Source of the DNA: DATKJY01 sp964540105
Lineage (GTDB): Bacteria > Zixibacteria > MSB-5A5 > GN15 > FEB-12
Direction: 5' to 3'
Length of the DNA stretch: 64,000 nucleotides
Assembly: GCA_964540105.1 (NCBI GenBank)
Contig: CAZILL010000002.1
Location: 124,001-188,000 of the forward strand
Shown here in pieces: positions 1 through 7,557 of this stretch (positions within the stretch are counted from its first letter, which is position 1; every line of letters starts with the position of its first letter). The position numbers and the translations under genes are program-made. The notes below the pieces were generated by a model. That model was given only the letters and a program-made list of their open reading frames with translations, searched no databases and had not been told where the DNA came from.

Positions 1-1126
1 GATCAATGTCGGCTTCATTGTTGAACAGGTGAACCGAGACCCGTATGGAGCCCTCACGGTGGACCAAGATAATTTTGTTCTTCAGCAATTCTCGATGGAG
101 CTCGACGACATGGTTGCAGGAGAACGTAAAGATCGACGAACGGTGTTTTGAAGCAAGGGCAGAAGTGATTCGATAATACGGGTTTGTTCTCAAGTAGGCT
201 GCGAGCCGGTCGATCAAGAGATGGTTGTGTTTCTGAATATTCCGAATACCGAGTTGCGTGAAGATATCTACAGACGCTTTCATCCCCATGTAATTGAGTG
301 TGACATAGTAACCCATTTCAAAACGTCGCGCTGAATCGAAGTAGGGCTTGTCGTAATAGAAGAGATCGTGGTACTGCATCTTCCATTCGGCGCTCACCCA
401 GCTCATGAAGGGGGGGGTGATAGTATCGCGCACGGCGTCAGATAGGTAGAAGAAACCGCATCCCTGGGGGCAGAGCATCCATTTCTGACAGCCGGAGGAG
501 AATACGTCGATACCGAGTGTGCGCACGTTGATCGGTTCAGCGCCCATCCCTTGGATACCATCGACGATCAGATACATGCTATGTTTGCGACAGATCTCCC
601 CGAGCACAGCCAGATCGTTTTTGTAACCGTTGAAAAACTGAACATAAGAGATCACCAGGGCTCGTGACCGAGGTTTGATGGCGTGCACGAATTCGTCGAT
701 GTCGAAACAGCGGTTGCGCGACTTTACGAGGCGCACTTTAAGGCCGCGCGCGGCTGCGGCCCCCTTAAAGGTGTAGACTGCGGCCGGGAATTCGACGTCG
801 GAGAGCAGGATTTCGTCGCCACGCCTGAACGGGAGACCGAAGGCGGCGATATTGAGTCCGAAAGTCGTGTTAAGGCCGATGCCGACCTCGCGCTTCCGTG
901 CGCCGATCAACCCGGCCAGCTCAGTGCGGAGCTCATCGGCGACGCTGAAAGCGGAGTGGGAATCGTCGCGCTCTGCGGCTACCCGCAAATCCAGATTCTC
1001 CCGGATGCTCTCGCGGACGGGTTCGGAGAAAGGACCGTATGACGCAGAGTTGAAATAGGTAACGTTTCTGGTGTGCGGAAACAACCCGCGGACGCGCTCG
1101 AAAGAGTTCTGCTTCTTCTGCTGCAT
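1..1126 (-). CDS. class V aminotransferase / cysteine desulfurase-like protein (3' end cut by window edge)
   Basis: This is a PLP-dependent fold-type I enzyme of the class V aminotransferase family, which includes cysteine desulfurases, selenocysteine lyases and isopenicillin-N epimerase-like proteins. The frame opens at an ATG preceded by a good AAGGAG ribosome site and stays open to the window edge, giving at least 375 codons, close to the family's usual 370-420. The PLP-binding aspartate lies in a DGIQGMG motif. The Schiff-base lysine is about residue 215 in SSGCQKWM, followed by CPQGCGFFYL. It starts 15 nt after the stop of the membrane-protein gene upstream, so it is probably the last gene of a three-gene operon. 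The substrate cannot be read from the sequence. Confidence 0.85.
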   Translation of the reverse strand, partial: MQQKKQNSFERVRGLFPHTRNVTYFNSASYGPFSEPVRESIRENLDLRVAAERDDSHSAFSVADELRTELAGLIGARKREVGIGLNTTFGLNIAAFGLPFRRGDEILLSDVEFPAAVYTFKGAAAARGLKVRLVKSRNRCFDIDEFVHAIKPRSRALVISYVQFFNGYKNDLAVLGEICRKHSMYLIVDGIQGMGAEPINVRTLGIDVFSSGCQKWMLCPQGCGFFYLSDAVRDTITPPFMSWVSAEWKMQYHDLFYYDKPYFDSARRFEMGYYVTLNYMGMKASVDIFTQLGIRNIQKHNHLLIDRLAAYLRTNPYYRITSALASKHRSSIFTFSCNHVVELHRELLKNKIILVHREGSIRVSVHLFNNEADID

Positions 1127-1141
1127 TTGTGAAGACGCTCC

Positions 1142-1561
1142 TTATAGGGCGTAGAGATATCCAATCAGCGCCAGCGTTCCGGCCAGTTTCAGAAAGTGTG
1201 ACAAGACCAAGTACAACAAATATGACAGGGGGAGTTTCAGACGGACACTCAAGCGCATGACGACCGGCGCGGAGCCGATGACCAGTGCCAACAGCGCTCC
1301 CGCAAATCCCGCCCTGATACCGGAAAAGGGGATCACAAGGTAGAAGAAACTGTATCCGAGGGCTGGAATCACGACATAGAAAAGTGTTTCCATCAGGAGA
1401 CTAACAATGGTCGATGTAAGTCCGTCCTGTTCGAGCAGACTGGCAGGTATGTCGGCAGTCAGGCGAAGCTTTCGTTCCAGGGCGTCCAGCGCAAATGAGA
1501 TCGCGGCAAGGTATGCGGTACCGACTACAAGGCAGGAGAGCAACAAGCGGTATGATACCAT
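1142..1561 (-). CDS. small integral membrane protein, unknown function
   Basis: The product is a 139-residue protein made almost entirely of hydrophobic segments. I see about four membrane spans: near residues 4-24, 45-65, 68-95 and 110-137. No catalytic motif or family was recognised. The ATG overlaps the stop codon of the upstream epimerase gene by one base (TGATG), which implies translational coupling. The frame stays open further upstream, but that part lies inside the epimerase gene and is arginine-rich shadow sequence, so I rejected it. Lying between an epimerase and a class V aminotransferase, it may work with them, but this is inference. Confidence 0.75.
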   Translation of the reverse strand: MVSYRLLLSCLVVGTAYLAAISFALDALERKLRLTADIPASLLEQDGLTSTIVSLLMETLFYVVIPALGYSFFYLVIPFSGIRAGFAGALLALVIGSAPVVMRLSVRLKLPLSYLLYLVLSHFLKLAGTLALIGYLYAL

Positions 1562-2559
1562 CACAGCCACCGATGCGTTCGATACCAATCGAAGGTTTGC
1601 TTCGCTCCGATGGCAAATGAGATTTGAGATTCGAAGCCGAGCTCTGTTTGGGCGCGCTCGGTGGCAACTTCCCATGAAGCCAACAACTCACCGGCCTTCT
1701 CGCGCGTCAGCATCGGGGTGATGCCGACAAGCCGGAGGGACTGCTCAGAGATCGAGGCGATGACACGAAACAGCCAGGCGGGAACGTAGAGGGGAAGACC
1801 GCGACGCTGGCACGCTTCCTCAAGCAGGTTGACCAGTTCCGACATGGCATAGGAGCGATTCTCGGCGATGAAGTATACGGCTCCTGAAACCGTTTTCGCG
1901 GTCGTAGCCGCAAGAATACCCCGGCACAAGTCATCGACATGAACCAGCTGCAGGCGACGGCGAGTATCGCCAAAGCAGGGGCGAATGCGGTTGTTGACAG
2001 TCTTGAATATGGTCAACATCTCGCGATCCCCCGGACCGTAGACTGCAGGTGGGCGAATCATTGTGACATTCAATTTTTCCTTCTGTTTGCGGCAAACTTG
2101 TTCCCCCGCGAGTTTGGACTGACCATAGACAGTGATCGGATGGGGTGGATCGCTTTCTGTAACCGGGCGACCGTTAGTCGATGGTCCCGCCGCCGCCAGG
2201 GATGAGACATAGAGGACTTTCTTGACGGTCGGATTGGTCGCTACGACGGCATCGATGAGATGGCGAGTGCCGGTTTCGTTGGCGTCGAAGAACTGTCGAT
2301 CGGTACGAGCTTTCACCAGTCCGGCGTTGTGAATCACATAGTCGACTGCAGCGACCATCGGAACCAACGCTTCTGGTGAGGCTAAGTCGCCGTAGCGGTA
2401 CTCGACGTCAACGTCTCGAAGGAGAGCCAGATCGGCCGTGCGTCGCACACCGGCCACAACATGGAATCCGCCGGCAAGAAAGGTTCGGCAAAGGCGCGAG
2501 CCGATGAAGCCGTTGGCGCCAGTGATCAAGACTGTGCCGCGAGAAAAAGGTGAACTCAT
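1561..2559 (-). CDS. NAD-dependent epimerase/dehydratase (extended SDR)
   Basis: This 332-residue protein is an extended short-chain dehydrogenase/reductase, related to nucleotide-sugar epimerases and 3-beta-HSD-like dehydrogenases. The Rossmann glycine motif GANGFIG is at residues 14-20. The catalytic Ser is in YVSS near residue 119, and the YxxxK pair is Y145/K149 in VYGQSK. RPPAVYGPGD is the usual post-catalytic motif. The length fits the family. It is followed with a one-base overlap by a membrane protein and then by a class V aminotransferase, so it is likely the first gene of that operon. The substrate is unknown; a sugar nucleotide or a sterol/hopanoid-like alcohol are both possible. 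Confidence 0.88.
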   Translation of the reverse strand: MSSPFSRGTVLITGANGFIGSRLCRTFLAGGFHVVAGVRRTADLALLRDVDVEYRYGDLASPEALVPMVAAVDYVIHNAGLVKARTDRQFFDANETGTRHLIDAVVATNPTVKKVLYVSSLAAAGPSTNGRPVTESDPPHPITVYGQSKLAGEQVCRKQKEKLNVTMIRPPAVYGPGDREMLTIFKTVNNRIRPCFGDTRRRLQLVHVDDLCRGILAATTAKTVSGAVYFIAENRSYAMSELVNLLEEACQRRGLPLYVPAWLFRVIASISEQSLRLVGITPMLTREKAGELLASWEVATERAQTELGFESQISFAIGAKQTFDWYRTHRWL

Positions 2560-2642
2560 TGTGCGAAGGTAGTGAATTCAGATACCGTGGACAAGATCTT
2601 CCGCACGACCACACGGATGTGAACGGCTGATGTCAGTCATGG

Positions 2643-3062
2643 CTATTCGCCGATGATCTTTACCAGGACCCGCTTGCGACGGAGTCCATCGAATTCTCCG
2701 TAGAAGATCTGTTCCCAGGGACCGAAGTCGAGCTCACCGTGGGTGATGGCGACAACCACTTCTCGCCCCATCACCTGACGCTTTAGATGGGCGTCGGCAT
2801 TATCTTCGCCGGTATCGTTGTGGCGGTACTGGCCGATCGGTTCGTGGGGCGCAAGCTGGTTGAGCCATTTTTCGTAGTCGTGATGAAGCCCGCGTTCGTC
2901 GTCGTTGATGAAGACAGAAGCCGTAATGTGCATAGCGTTCACCAGCACGAGTCCCTCCCTGATGCCGCTCTCCTTGAGGCTGTCTTCAATCTGCGGGGTG
3001 ATATTCATGAAGGCGAACCTGTGGGGGAGATTGAACCAGAGCTCTTTGCGATAACTCTTCAT
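2643..3062 (-). CDS. yjbQ: YjbQ/UPF0047 family protein (secondary thiamine-phosphate synthase-like)
   Basis: The 139-residue protein has the full signature of the YjbQ/UPF0047 family: an early NITPQIEDSL segment, then NAMHITASVFINDDE, a histidine-rich RHNDTGEDNADAHLKRQ region and THGELDFGPWEQIFYGEFDG near the end. The conserved His and acidic residues form the family's presumed metal/active site. E. coli YjbQ shows weak thiamine-phosphate synthase activity, but the physiological role is unsettled. The ATG overlaps the stop of the upstream thpR gene by four bases (ATGA), so the two are co-translated. Confidence 0.9.
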   Translation of the reverse strand: MKSYRKELWFNLPHRFAFMNITPQIEDSLKESGIREGLVLVNAMHITASVFINDDERGLHHDYEKWLNQLAPHEPIGQYRHNDTGEDNADAHLKRQVMGREVVVAITHGELDFGPWEQIFYGEFDGLRRKRVLVKIIGE

Positions 3063-3616
3063 TCGATAAAGATCCCCTTCCCGTTCAGCAGATACTCCGA
3101 TTCCACCTGATGAAGCGCTCCCTGCGATGAGAGAACGCTTGAATAGAGAAGGAATCTGGTGACAGCGAACGGCTCCAGATGCAGGAGTGCATGCTCGGCC
3201 AGGAAGCCGGCCACCCGGTTCACGGGCGCGCGATGGAGACGCGCTAACACAACATGGGGTGAGAATTTGCGAGTCTCGCGCTCCACGCCGGTGCGCGCGA
3301 GAACAGTCTCGATGCGATTGCGAAGCTGCGCCAGGGAGTCGTTTTTCTCCACTCCGACCCAGACGGTCTCGGGGTCTTTGCGAGGGGGAAAGTGCCCGAC
3401 CCCTTTGAGCGTCAATTCAAAGGCGTCGCCGTTGACCTCGCGCAAAGCATCGCTAACGTCGCGAAAGCGGCCGCCGTCGACTTCTCCTATGAAGCGCAGG
3501 GTAAGATGCAGGCGATCGGGAGTCATCCAACGCGCCCCGGGAATCCCACCGCTGATCGTGAGCAGGCGCTCCTTAACCTTCTCCGGTAGATCAATGGCCA
3601 CAAATAAGCGATACAA
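3059..3616 (-). CDS. thpR: RNA 2',3'-cyclic phosphodiesterase (LigT/ThpR family)
   Basis: This 185-residue protein belongs to the 2H phosphoesterase superfamily, which opens 2',3'-cyclic phosphates on RNA ends. The first catalytic motif is HLT at residues 37-39 in DRLHLTLRFIGE. The second is HVV at 121-123 in FSPHVVLAR; many members have HxT here, and HxV is a common variant. The start is a TTG at 3616, chosen because a perfect AAGGAGG lies seven bases upstream and it gives the family N-terminus MYRLFVAIDLP. The gene overlaps yjbQ by four bases. No other RNA-processing gene is adjacent. Confidence 0.9.
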   Translation of the reverse strand: MYRLFVAIDLPEKVKERLLTISGGIPGARWMTPDRLHLTLRFIGEVDGGRFRDVSDALREVNGDAFELTLKGVGHFPPRKDPETVWVGVEKNDSLAQLRNRIETVLARTGVERETRKFSPHVVLARLHRAPVNRVAGFLAEHALLHLEPFAVTRFLLYSSVLSSQGALHQVESEYLLNGKGIFIE

Positions 3617-3684
3617 AGAAGCGCCTCCTTGCCGGGCCGTTTCGAATTGGTATTCAGCGAAGGAGGCCCTGAGCCCTCACGACG

Positions 3685-4314
3685 TCAAAATAGAGATTCA
3701 ATCTTCGATGTCAACTGCGTATCAAGCGGTTTGACATCGGAAGCGAATCTCGCGATCAGCCGGCCGTGCCGATCCAGAAGGAACTTGCCGAAGTTCCATT
3801 TAATCTCGCCCGGTATAGTGGAGCGCTCGGTGAGATAGGCAAAGAGCGGGTGTTTGTCTTTTCCCTTGACGCTCACTTTCGACATCATAGGAAAGGTCAC
3901 ATGGTAATTGGTCGAGCAGAATTTCTGAATCTCTTCGTCGGTACCGGGTTCTTGCGCGCCGAAATTGTTGGCGGGAAACCCAATCACGACAAGTCCCTTG
4001 TCTTTGTACTTCTCATGGAGAGACTGCAAACCTTCGTATTGCGGTGTGAATCCGCACTTGCTGGCAACGTTGACGATCAACAGGATTTTTCCTGAGAAAT
4101 CAGTCAGGCTGGAGTCGCTGCCAGAAATAGTCTTAAACGGTATGGTTGTGAAAGTGACTGAGTCGTTTGTCATCACGGAATGACCTCCTTTACGGGATGG
4201 CGTTGATGCCGTATCCACCTGTGCTGCGGCGGGGTTGGTTGCCGATCGGATGATCGGGGCTGCTGATCCCACGACGCCGACTACGACGAGCGTCAATACT
4301 GATTTGAACATCAC
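3685..4314 (-). CDS. glutathione peroxidase family protein with N-terminal export signal and internal start
   Basis: This is a 209-residue thiol peroxidase of the glutathione peroxidase family that reduces hydroperoxides. The peroxidatic cysteine is C87 in NVASKCGFTPQYEGL (not selenocysteine). The conserved Gln is in FPANNFGAQEPG, and Trp/Asn are in KWNFGKFL. The first 30 or so residues form a signal-peptide-like hydrophobic stretch (VLTLVVVGVVGSAAP). The long form starts at GTG/ATG 4314/4311 with a weak ribosome site. A much stronger site, AAAGGAGG, sits just before GTG 4176/ATG 4173, which would give a 162-residue form without the signal. Which form dominates cannot be settled here. It is a single gene between thpR and a divergent TonB receptor. 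Confidence 0.88.
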   Translation of the reverse strand: MMFKSVLTLVVVGVVGSAAPIIRSATNPAAAQVDTASTPSRKGGHSVMTNDSVTFTTIPFKTISGSDSSLTDFSGKILLIVNVASKCGFTPQYEGLQSLHEKYKDKGLVVIGFPANNFGAQEPGTDEEIQKFCSTNYHVTFPMMSKVSVKGKDKHPLFAYLTERSTIPGEIKWNFGKFLLDRHGRLIARFASDVKPLDTQLTSKIESLF

Positions 4315-4498
4315 CTTGCCGCTTCCTTCCTACACAAATTGAACAGAGAGTTATATAGTCCATGCTATCGTAGTGTGTAACACGCGCGCAGCTTCTTTGT
4401 GCCAATCCATCAACGGACCCTATCCGAATTCTGGTTATGGTGAGAGCAGGCAACTCGCTTTGCGGAATGGACTCGGAGAGAATGGGGGATCGTGAGGT

Positions 4499-4527
4499 TT
4501 GACAAAACGCTCGTTATTCAGTATACT
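4499..4527 (+). promoter_or_regulatory. consensus sigma70-type promoter for the first TonB receptor
   Basis: A perfect -35 TTGACA (4499-4504), a 17-base spacer and a -10 TATACT (4522-4527) lie 56 bases before the receptor ATG. A ten-base palindrome, CAGTATACTG (4519-4528), covers the -10 and could be an operator half. No clear Fur box was seen. This is the best promoter match in the window. Confidence 0.75.
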
Positions 4528-4582
4528 GTTCAGTCTATAATCGACATAACCGACAGCGTCATTTGGCAGGAGGCTACGTATC

Positions 4583-6670
4583 ATGAGATATTCACTGGGC
4601 AGCATCAGGGCGGTCGCGATTGTCTCCGTTTTCCTCACACTGACTCCGATATCCTCTTTCGGCCAGCAGGTTGCGGATACGTCGAGCATGAATACGGACG
4701 CTCCCCTCGCAGATTCAAGCCGACCGACGGTTCTTCCGGACATTGTCGTTACGGCCAACCGAATACCGCTCACACTCCTACAGATCCCGGCTGCGGTTCA
4801 GACGCTCAAAGTGATGGATCTTCCGCCGGCGCTTTACCATTCGCCCTCAGATGTGGCGGCAACCATCCCGGGCGTGCGGTCGTACTCGACCGGCAATTCC
4901 TGGGGGAATGCGAATGTCGATGTTCGCGGATTCTACGGAGGAGGACAAGCGCAATATCTGATGGTGACCTACGACGGCATTCCGCTGAACAGCATTTCGT
5001 CAGGCCTAGTCGATTGGACCGACCTGAACTTGGCCGAGTTGAATCGTATGGAAGCGATTAAGGGACCGGCCTCCGCGCAATACGGAGATTTCGGTTTCGG
5101 GGGACTTCTCGCCCTCTTCTCGAACACACCTCAGGGACCCTTGAGAGGGAAGGTTACCGCGACGTTTGCGTCTGCCGATGCGTTTCGGGTCTATGCGAGT
5201 GTCTCGGGTCGTGGCTCGGGAATTGGTTGCGCTGTTGTCCCCTCGGCTGCGTCAAGCAAGGGGTGGCGACGACATAGTGAGCTGCGCTCGCAACGCGTTG
5301 TTGTCACCGCCACGCAGGAAGCGTCCCCCAGGGTAGGCTTGACATATCTCTTGTCCTTCGGACATTCCCGCGAGGAGCTTCCGGGGGCGTTGACCGAAAG
5401 TGAATTGGCGTCCGATCGCACCAGTGCCGCTCGAGACATGGCTGGGAATGCACAACCGGACATGACCAAGAGTACCCAGTTGCTGGGGGGTGTCACGGCG
5501 AATGTTCGCTTGTCATCAAGCACGGAATTGCGGCCGGTGCTTTATTTCAAGGCCAGCCAGGCTGACAATATCGTGACCATTACCTCTTCTCTGTCGCACA
5601 AACCGGACGTTTGGGCTGGTGGGCTTGACATTTCATTGGGGACGCAGAGAACGCTGTTGGATCGCGATCTAAAGCTAGTCGGAGGCGTCGACTTAGAGTT
5701 CGGGCGTTCCACCAGTAAATACTCTGCTTACAGCGTGAGCCGAGAACTGCTCACTTCCGGCCGCGGGCGCCGGTCGATCGTGTCCGGTTATTTTCACGGG
5801 CTATATTATCTCACTGAACGGCTGTTTCTGGCCTCGGGCGCCAGAGTCGATCACACTGAGACCGGTTTCGATTACGATTCAGCGCGACTGACTGAGGCTG
5901 GGAAGAGAGAGCGGTACCGCGAGACTGCGTTTTCGCCGAAGATTGCGGCAGGATTGCGGCTATCGCGCAACCTTTCGCTCTACGCCTCGGTGTCAGGGGC
6001 CTTCAAGTCTCCGACATTTGTGCACCTCTTTGATTCGCCACCTGTTCAGAGTCAGTTCGGATATCTTCTCATCTCCAGTCACTCTTTGCGCGCCCTGCGA
6101 GGCACCGAGTATGAACTCGGGGTACGGCTGATGGAAGAGGAATCGTATTATCTTTCGCTCGACTGCTTTTCGTATGAAATCAGAAACGAGATTGAGTTCG
6201 ACTTCGCCACCTTCCGCTACGCCAACATTGGGAAATCGCGCCACCGGGGAGTCGAGCTCAGTTCTTCCGCATCTCTCGGCGGTCGGCTTCGTGCGGAGCT
6301 TGGCTTCGGGTACAATCAAAGCACGTACCAACAGGGGGAGTTCACCGGTAACCAGATCAACGGTGTCCCGGAATTTACATACCACGCACGCGTCACAGCA
6401 AAAATTCGTCAGCCCTGGCAGATTTCGGGGATTCTCGACGGTCGGGTGAACCAGTATATGGATGAGGCAAACGAACACAAACTCGGGAACTATTCAGTCG
6501 TTGGCGTGGCGTCGGACTATGCCCTTGGTCCAATCCGCCTCGCGATAGCAGTCACGAATCTGCTGGACGCGGAAAATAGTGTTGACGGATACCTTGGGGC
6601 GTTGGGGGAGAAGCGCTACTACCCGGCGCCCGGTAGGACGTTTACGGCGTCAGTCGAGACTTCGTTTTGA
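4583..6670 (+). CDS. TonB-dependent outer-membrane receptor
   Basis: This 695-residue protein is an outer-membrane active transporter for iron chelates, cobalamin, sugars or similar ligands. A signal peptide (residues 1-27, ending SSFGQQ) is followed by a TonB-box-like DIVVTANR. The plug domain is about residues 50-190, with NVDVRGF, YDGIPLN and AIKGPASAQYG; the rest is a 22-strand-type barrel. The C-terminus ends in phenylalanine (SVETSF), as expected for an outer-membrane barrel. An AGGAGG ribosome site is nine bases before the ATG, and a consensus promoter lies upstream. No TonB/ExbBD or periplasmic binding gene is nearby, so the ligand is unknown. Confidence 0.92.
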   Translation: MRYSLGSIRAVAIVSVFLTLTPISSFGQQVADTSSMNTDAPLADSSRPTVLPDIVVTANRIPLTLLQIPAAVQTLKVMDLPPALYHSPSDVAATIPGVRSYSTGNSWGNANVDVRGFYGGGQAQYLMVTYDGIPLNSISSGLVDWTDLNLAELNRMEAIKGPASAQYGDFGFGGLLALFSNTPQGPLRGKVTATFASADAFRVYASVSGRGSGIGCAVVPSAASSKGWRRHSELRSQRVVVTATQEASPRVGLTYLLSFGHSREELPGALTESELASDRTSAARDMAGNAQPDMTKSTQLLGGVTANVRLSSSTELRPVLYFKASQADNIVTITSSLSHKPDVWAGGLDISLGTQRTLLDRDLKLVGGVDLEFGRSTSKYSAYSVSRELLTSGRGRRSIVSGYFHGLYYLTERLFLASGARVDHTETGFDYDSARLTEAGKRERYRETAFSPKIAAGLRLSRNLSLYASVSGAFKSPTFVHLFDSPPVQSQFGYLLISSHSLRALRGTEYELGVRLMEEESYYLSLDCFSYEIRNEIEFDFATFRYANIGKSRHRGVELSSSASLGGRLRAELGFGYNQSTYQQGEFTGNQINGVPEFTYHARVTAKIRQPWQISGILDGRVNQYMDEANEHKLGNYSVVGVASDYALGPIRLAIAVTNLLDAENSVDGYLGALGEKRYYPAPGRTFTASVETSF

Positions 6671-6699
6671 ACGGTGAGGGCAGTACGTCCGATCACCGT
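6671..6699. terminator. possible bidirectional hairpin between convergent genes
   Basis: ACGGTGA (6671-6677) is the exact reverse complement of TCACCGT (6693-6699), with a 15-base loop. It begins right after the receptor stop codon and its right arm includes the stop of the convergent gene. There is no clear T-run, so the call is weak. Confidence 0.3.
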
Positions 6700-7400
6700 C
6701 GGATAATGAGGTAAATCTCCTTCCCTTTCTCAGGAAGGATTTCTTTGTTGGCCAGATAGGCTGGCTGCTCTCGATAGCCGTTTGTGATTCGCCCTTCGAG
6801 CGGATTGTTCAAAATCGCCACCGGGTCACTGTAGGTCGCGATAATGGAACCTTCCATGTCGGCCATATATCTGCCCTGAGTGAGCATAGAACCGGTAAAG
6901 ATCCATCCTGACTTCGGCATGGTCTTCTTTAATGTGGCATCGTACACGAGATCAGAGGCTGTTCGAACCACGGAATCACCATTCTCCCCTTTCCACGCGA
7001 CATAAATCTGGAGGGTATCTCCGGTCGGGGCGGAAGTGTCCCCCTGAAAACGCAGGTTGCCGCCGAAATTGGCGCCGAGCAACAGCAACGCGGTCTGGAT
7101 ATGAAGCGGCTGAGCTTCAAGAGTAAGAATCGACTCGTGGGTCTTGCCCGACGGCGTCACGGCCAGATATTCGATCATTCCTTCGGTTTGATTGACTCGA
7201 CCCGGAACGCTGACCTCCTTTGTGCGCTTGTTGAATCGCACACTGCCGATCATATAGGTTTCGTGGTCAATCCTTCGGATTAGGCTGTCTGAGCGCACGG
7301 CGAAAGAATCCTGTGCGGGGACAACCTGCGACGAAACCTCGGTCATGAACATGAACAATGTCAGAACGACAAGCGCGCTTGGGATGATCCTTGTGTTCAA
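6693..7400 (-). CDS. exported YdjY-domain-like protein
   Basis: The product is a 235-residue exported protein with a signal peptide (TRIIPSALVVLTLFMFMTEV). The core resembles the YdjY domain found in E. coli YdjY and many planctomycete and FCB proteins: GMIEYLAVTPSGKTHESIL, then LHIQTALLLLGANFGGNL, then a WIFTGSML stretch. The family's function is unknown. I chose a TTG start at 7400 because an AGGAGG ribosome site lies eight bases upstream and translation then opens directly on the signal peptide. The longer in-frame extension upstream has no ribosome site and a composition unlike coding sequence. It is a single gene, convergent with the first TonB receptor. Confidence 0.72.
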   Translation of the reverse strand: MNTRIIPSALVVLTLFMFMTEVSSQVVPAQDSFAVRSDSLIRRIDHETYMIGSVRFNKRTKEVSVPGRVNQTEGMIEYLAVTPSGKTHESILTLEAQPLHIQTALLLLGANFGGNLRFQGDTSAPTGDTLQIYVAWKGENGDSVVRTASDLVYDATLKKTMPKSGWIFTGSMLTQGRYMADMEGSIIATYSDPVAILNNPLEGRITNGYREQPAYLANKEILPEKGKEIYLIIRR

Positions 7401-7498
7401 CGGATACCTCCTGTCAGCATGTGATCGATGCCCTGCCTGCAATGAACTCGAGAACATGGTGCAAACGCAACATGAAAATTCATCGGCTGAGAAACGAC

Positions 7499-7530
7499 AC
7501 AGGTCGGCAGTCAAGAGTCTGCCGACCTGT
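7499..7530 (-). terminator. strong hairpin terminator after the PKD/toroid protein gene
   Basis: A perfect 12-base stem (ACAGGTCGGCAG at 7499-7510 with its complement at 7519-7530) encloses an eight-base loop, 28 bases beyond the stop of the upstream minus-strand gene. The following T-run is poor, so it may act as an mRNA stabiliser as well as a terminator. Confidence 0.6.
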
Positions 7531-7557
7531 AACACTACGTCAATTCGGTCTTGCTGG

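Noticed and set aside
1561..1675. 38-codon N-terminal extension of the small membrane protein
   Set aside because: It lies inside the conserved end of the epimerase gene and is Arg-rich; the ATG overlapping the epimerase stop is a better start.
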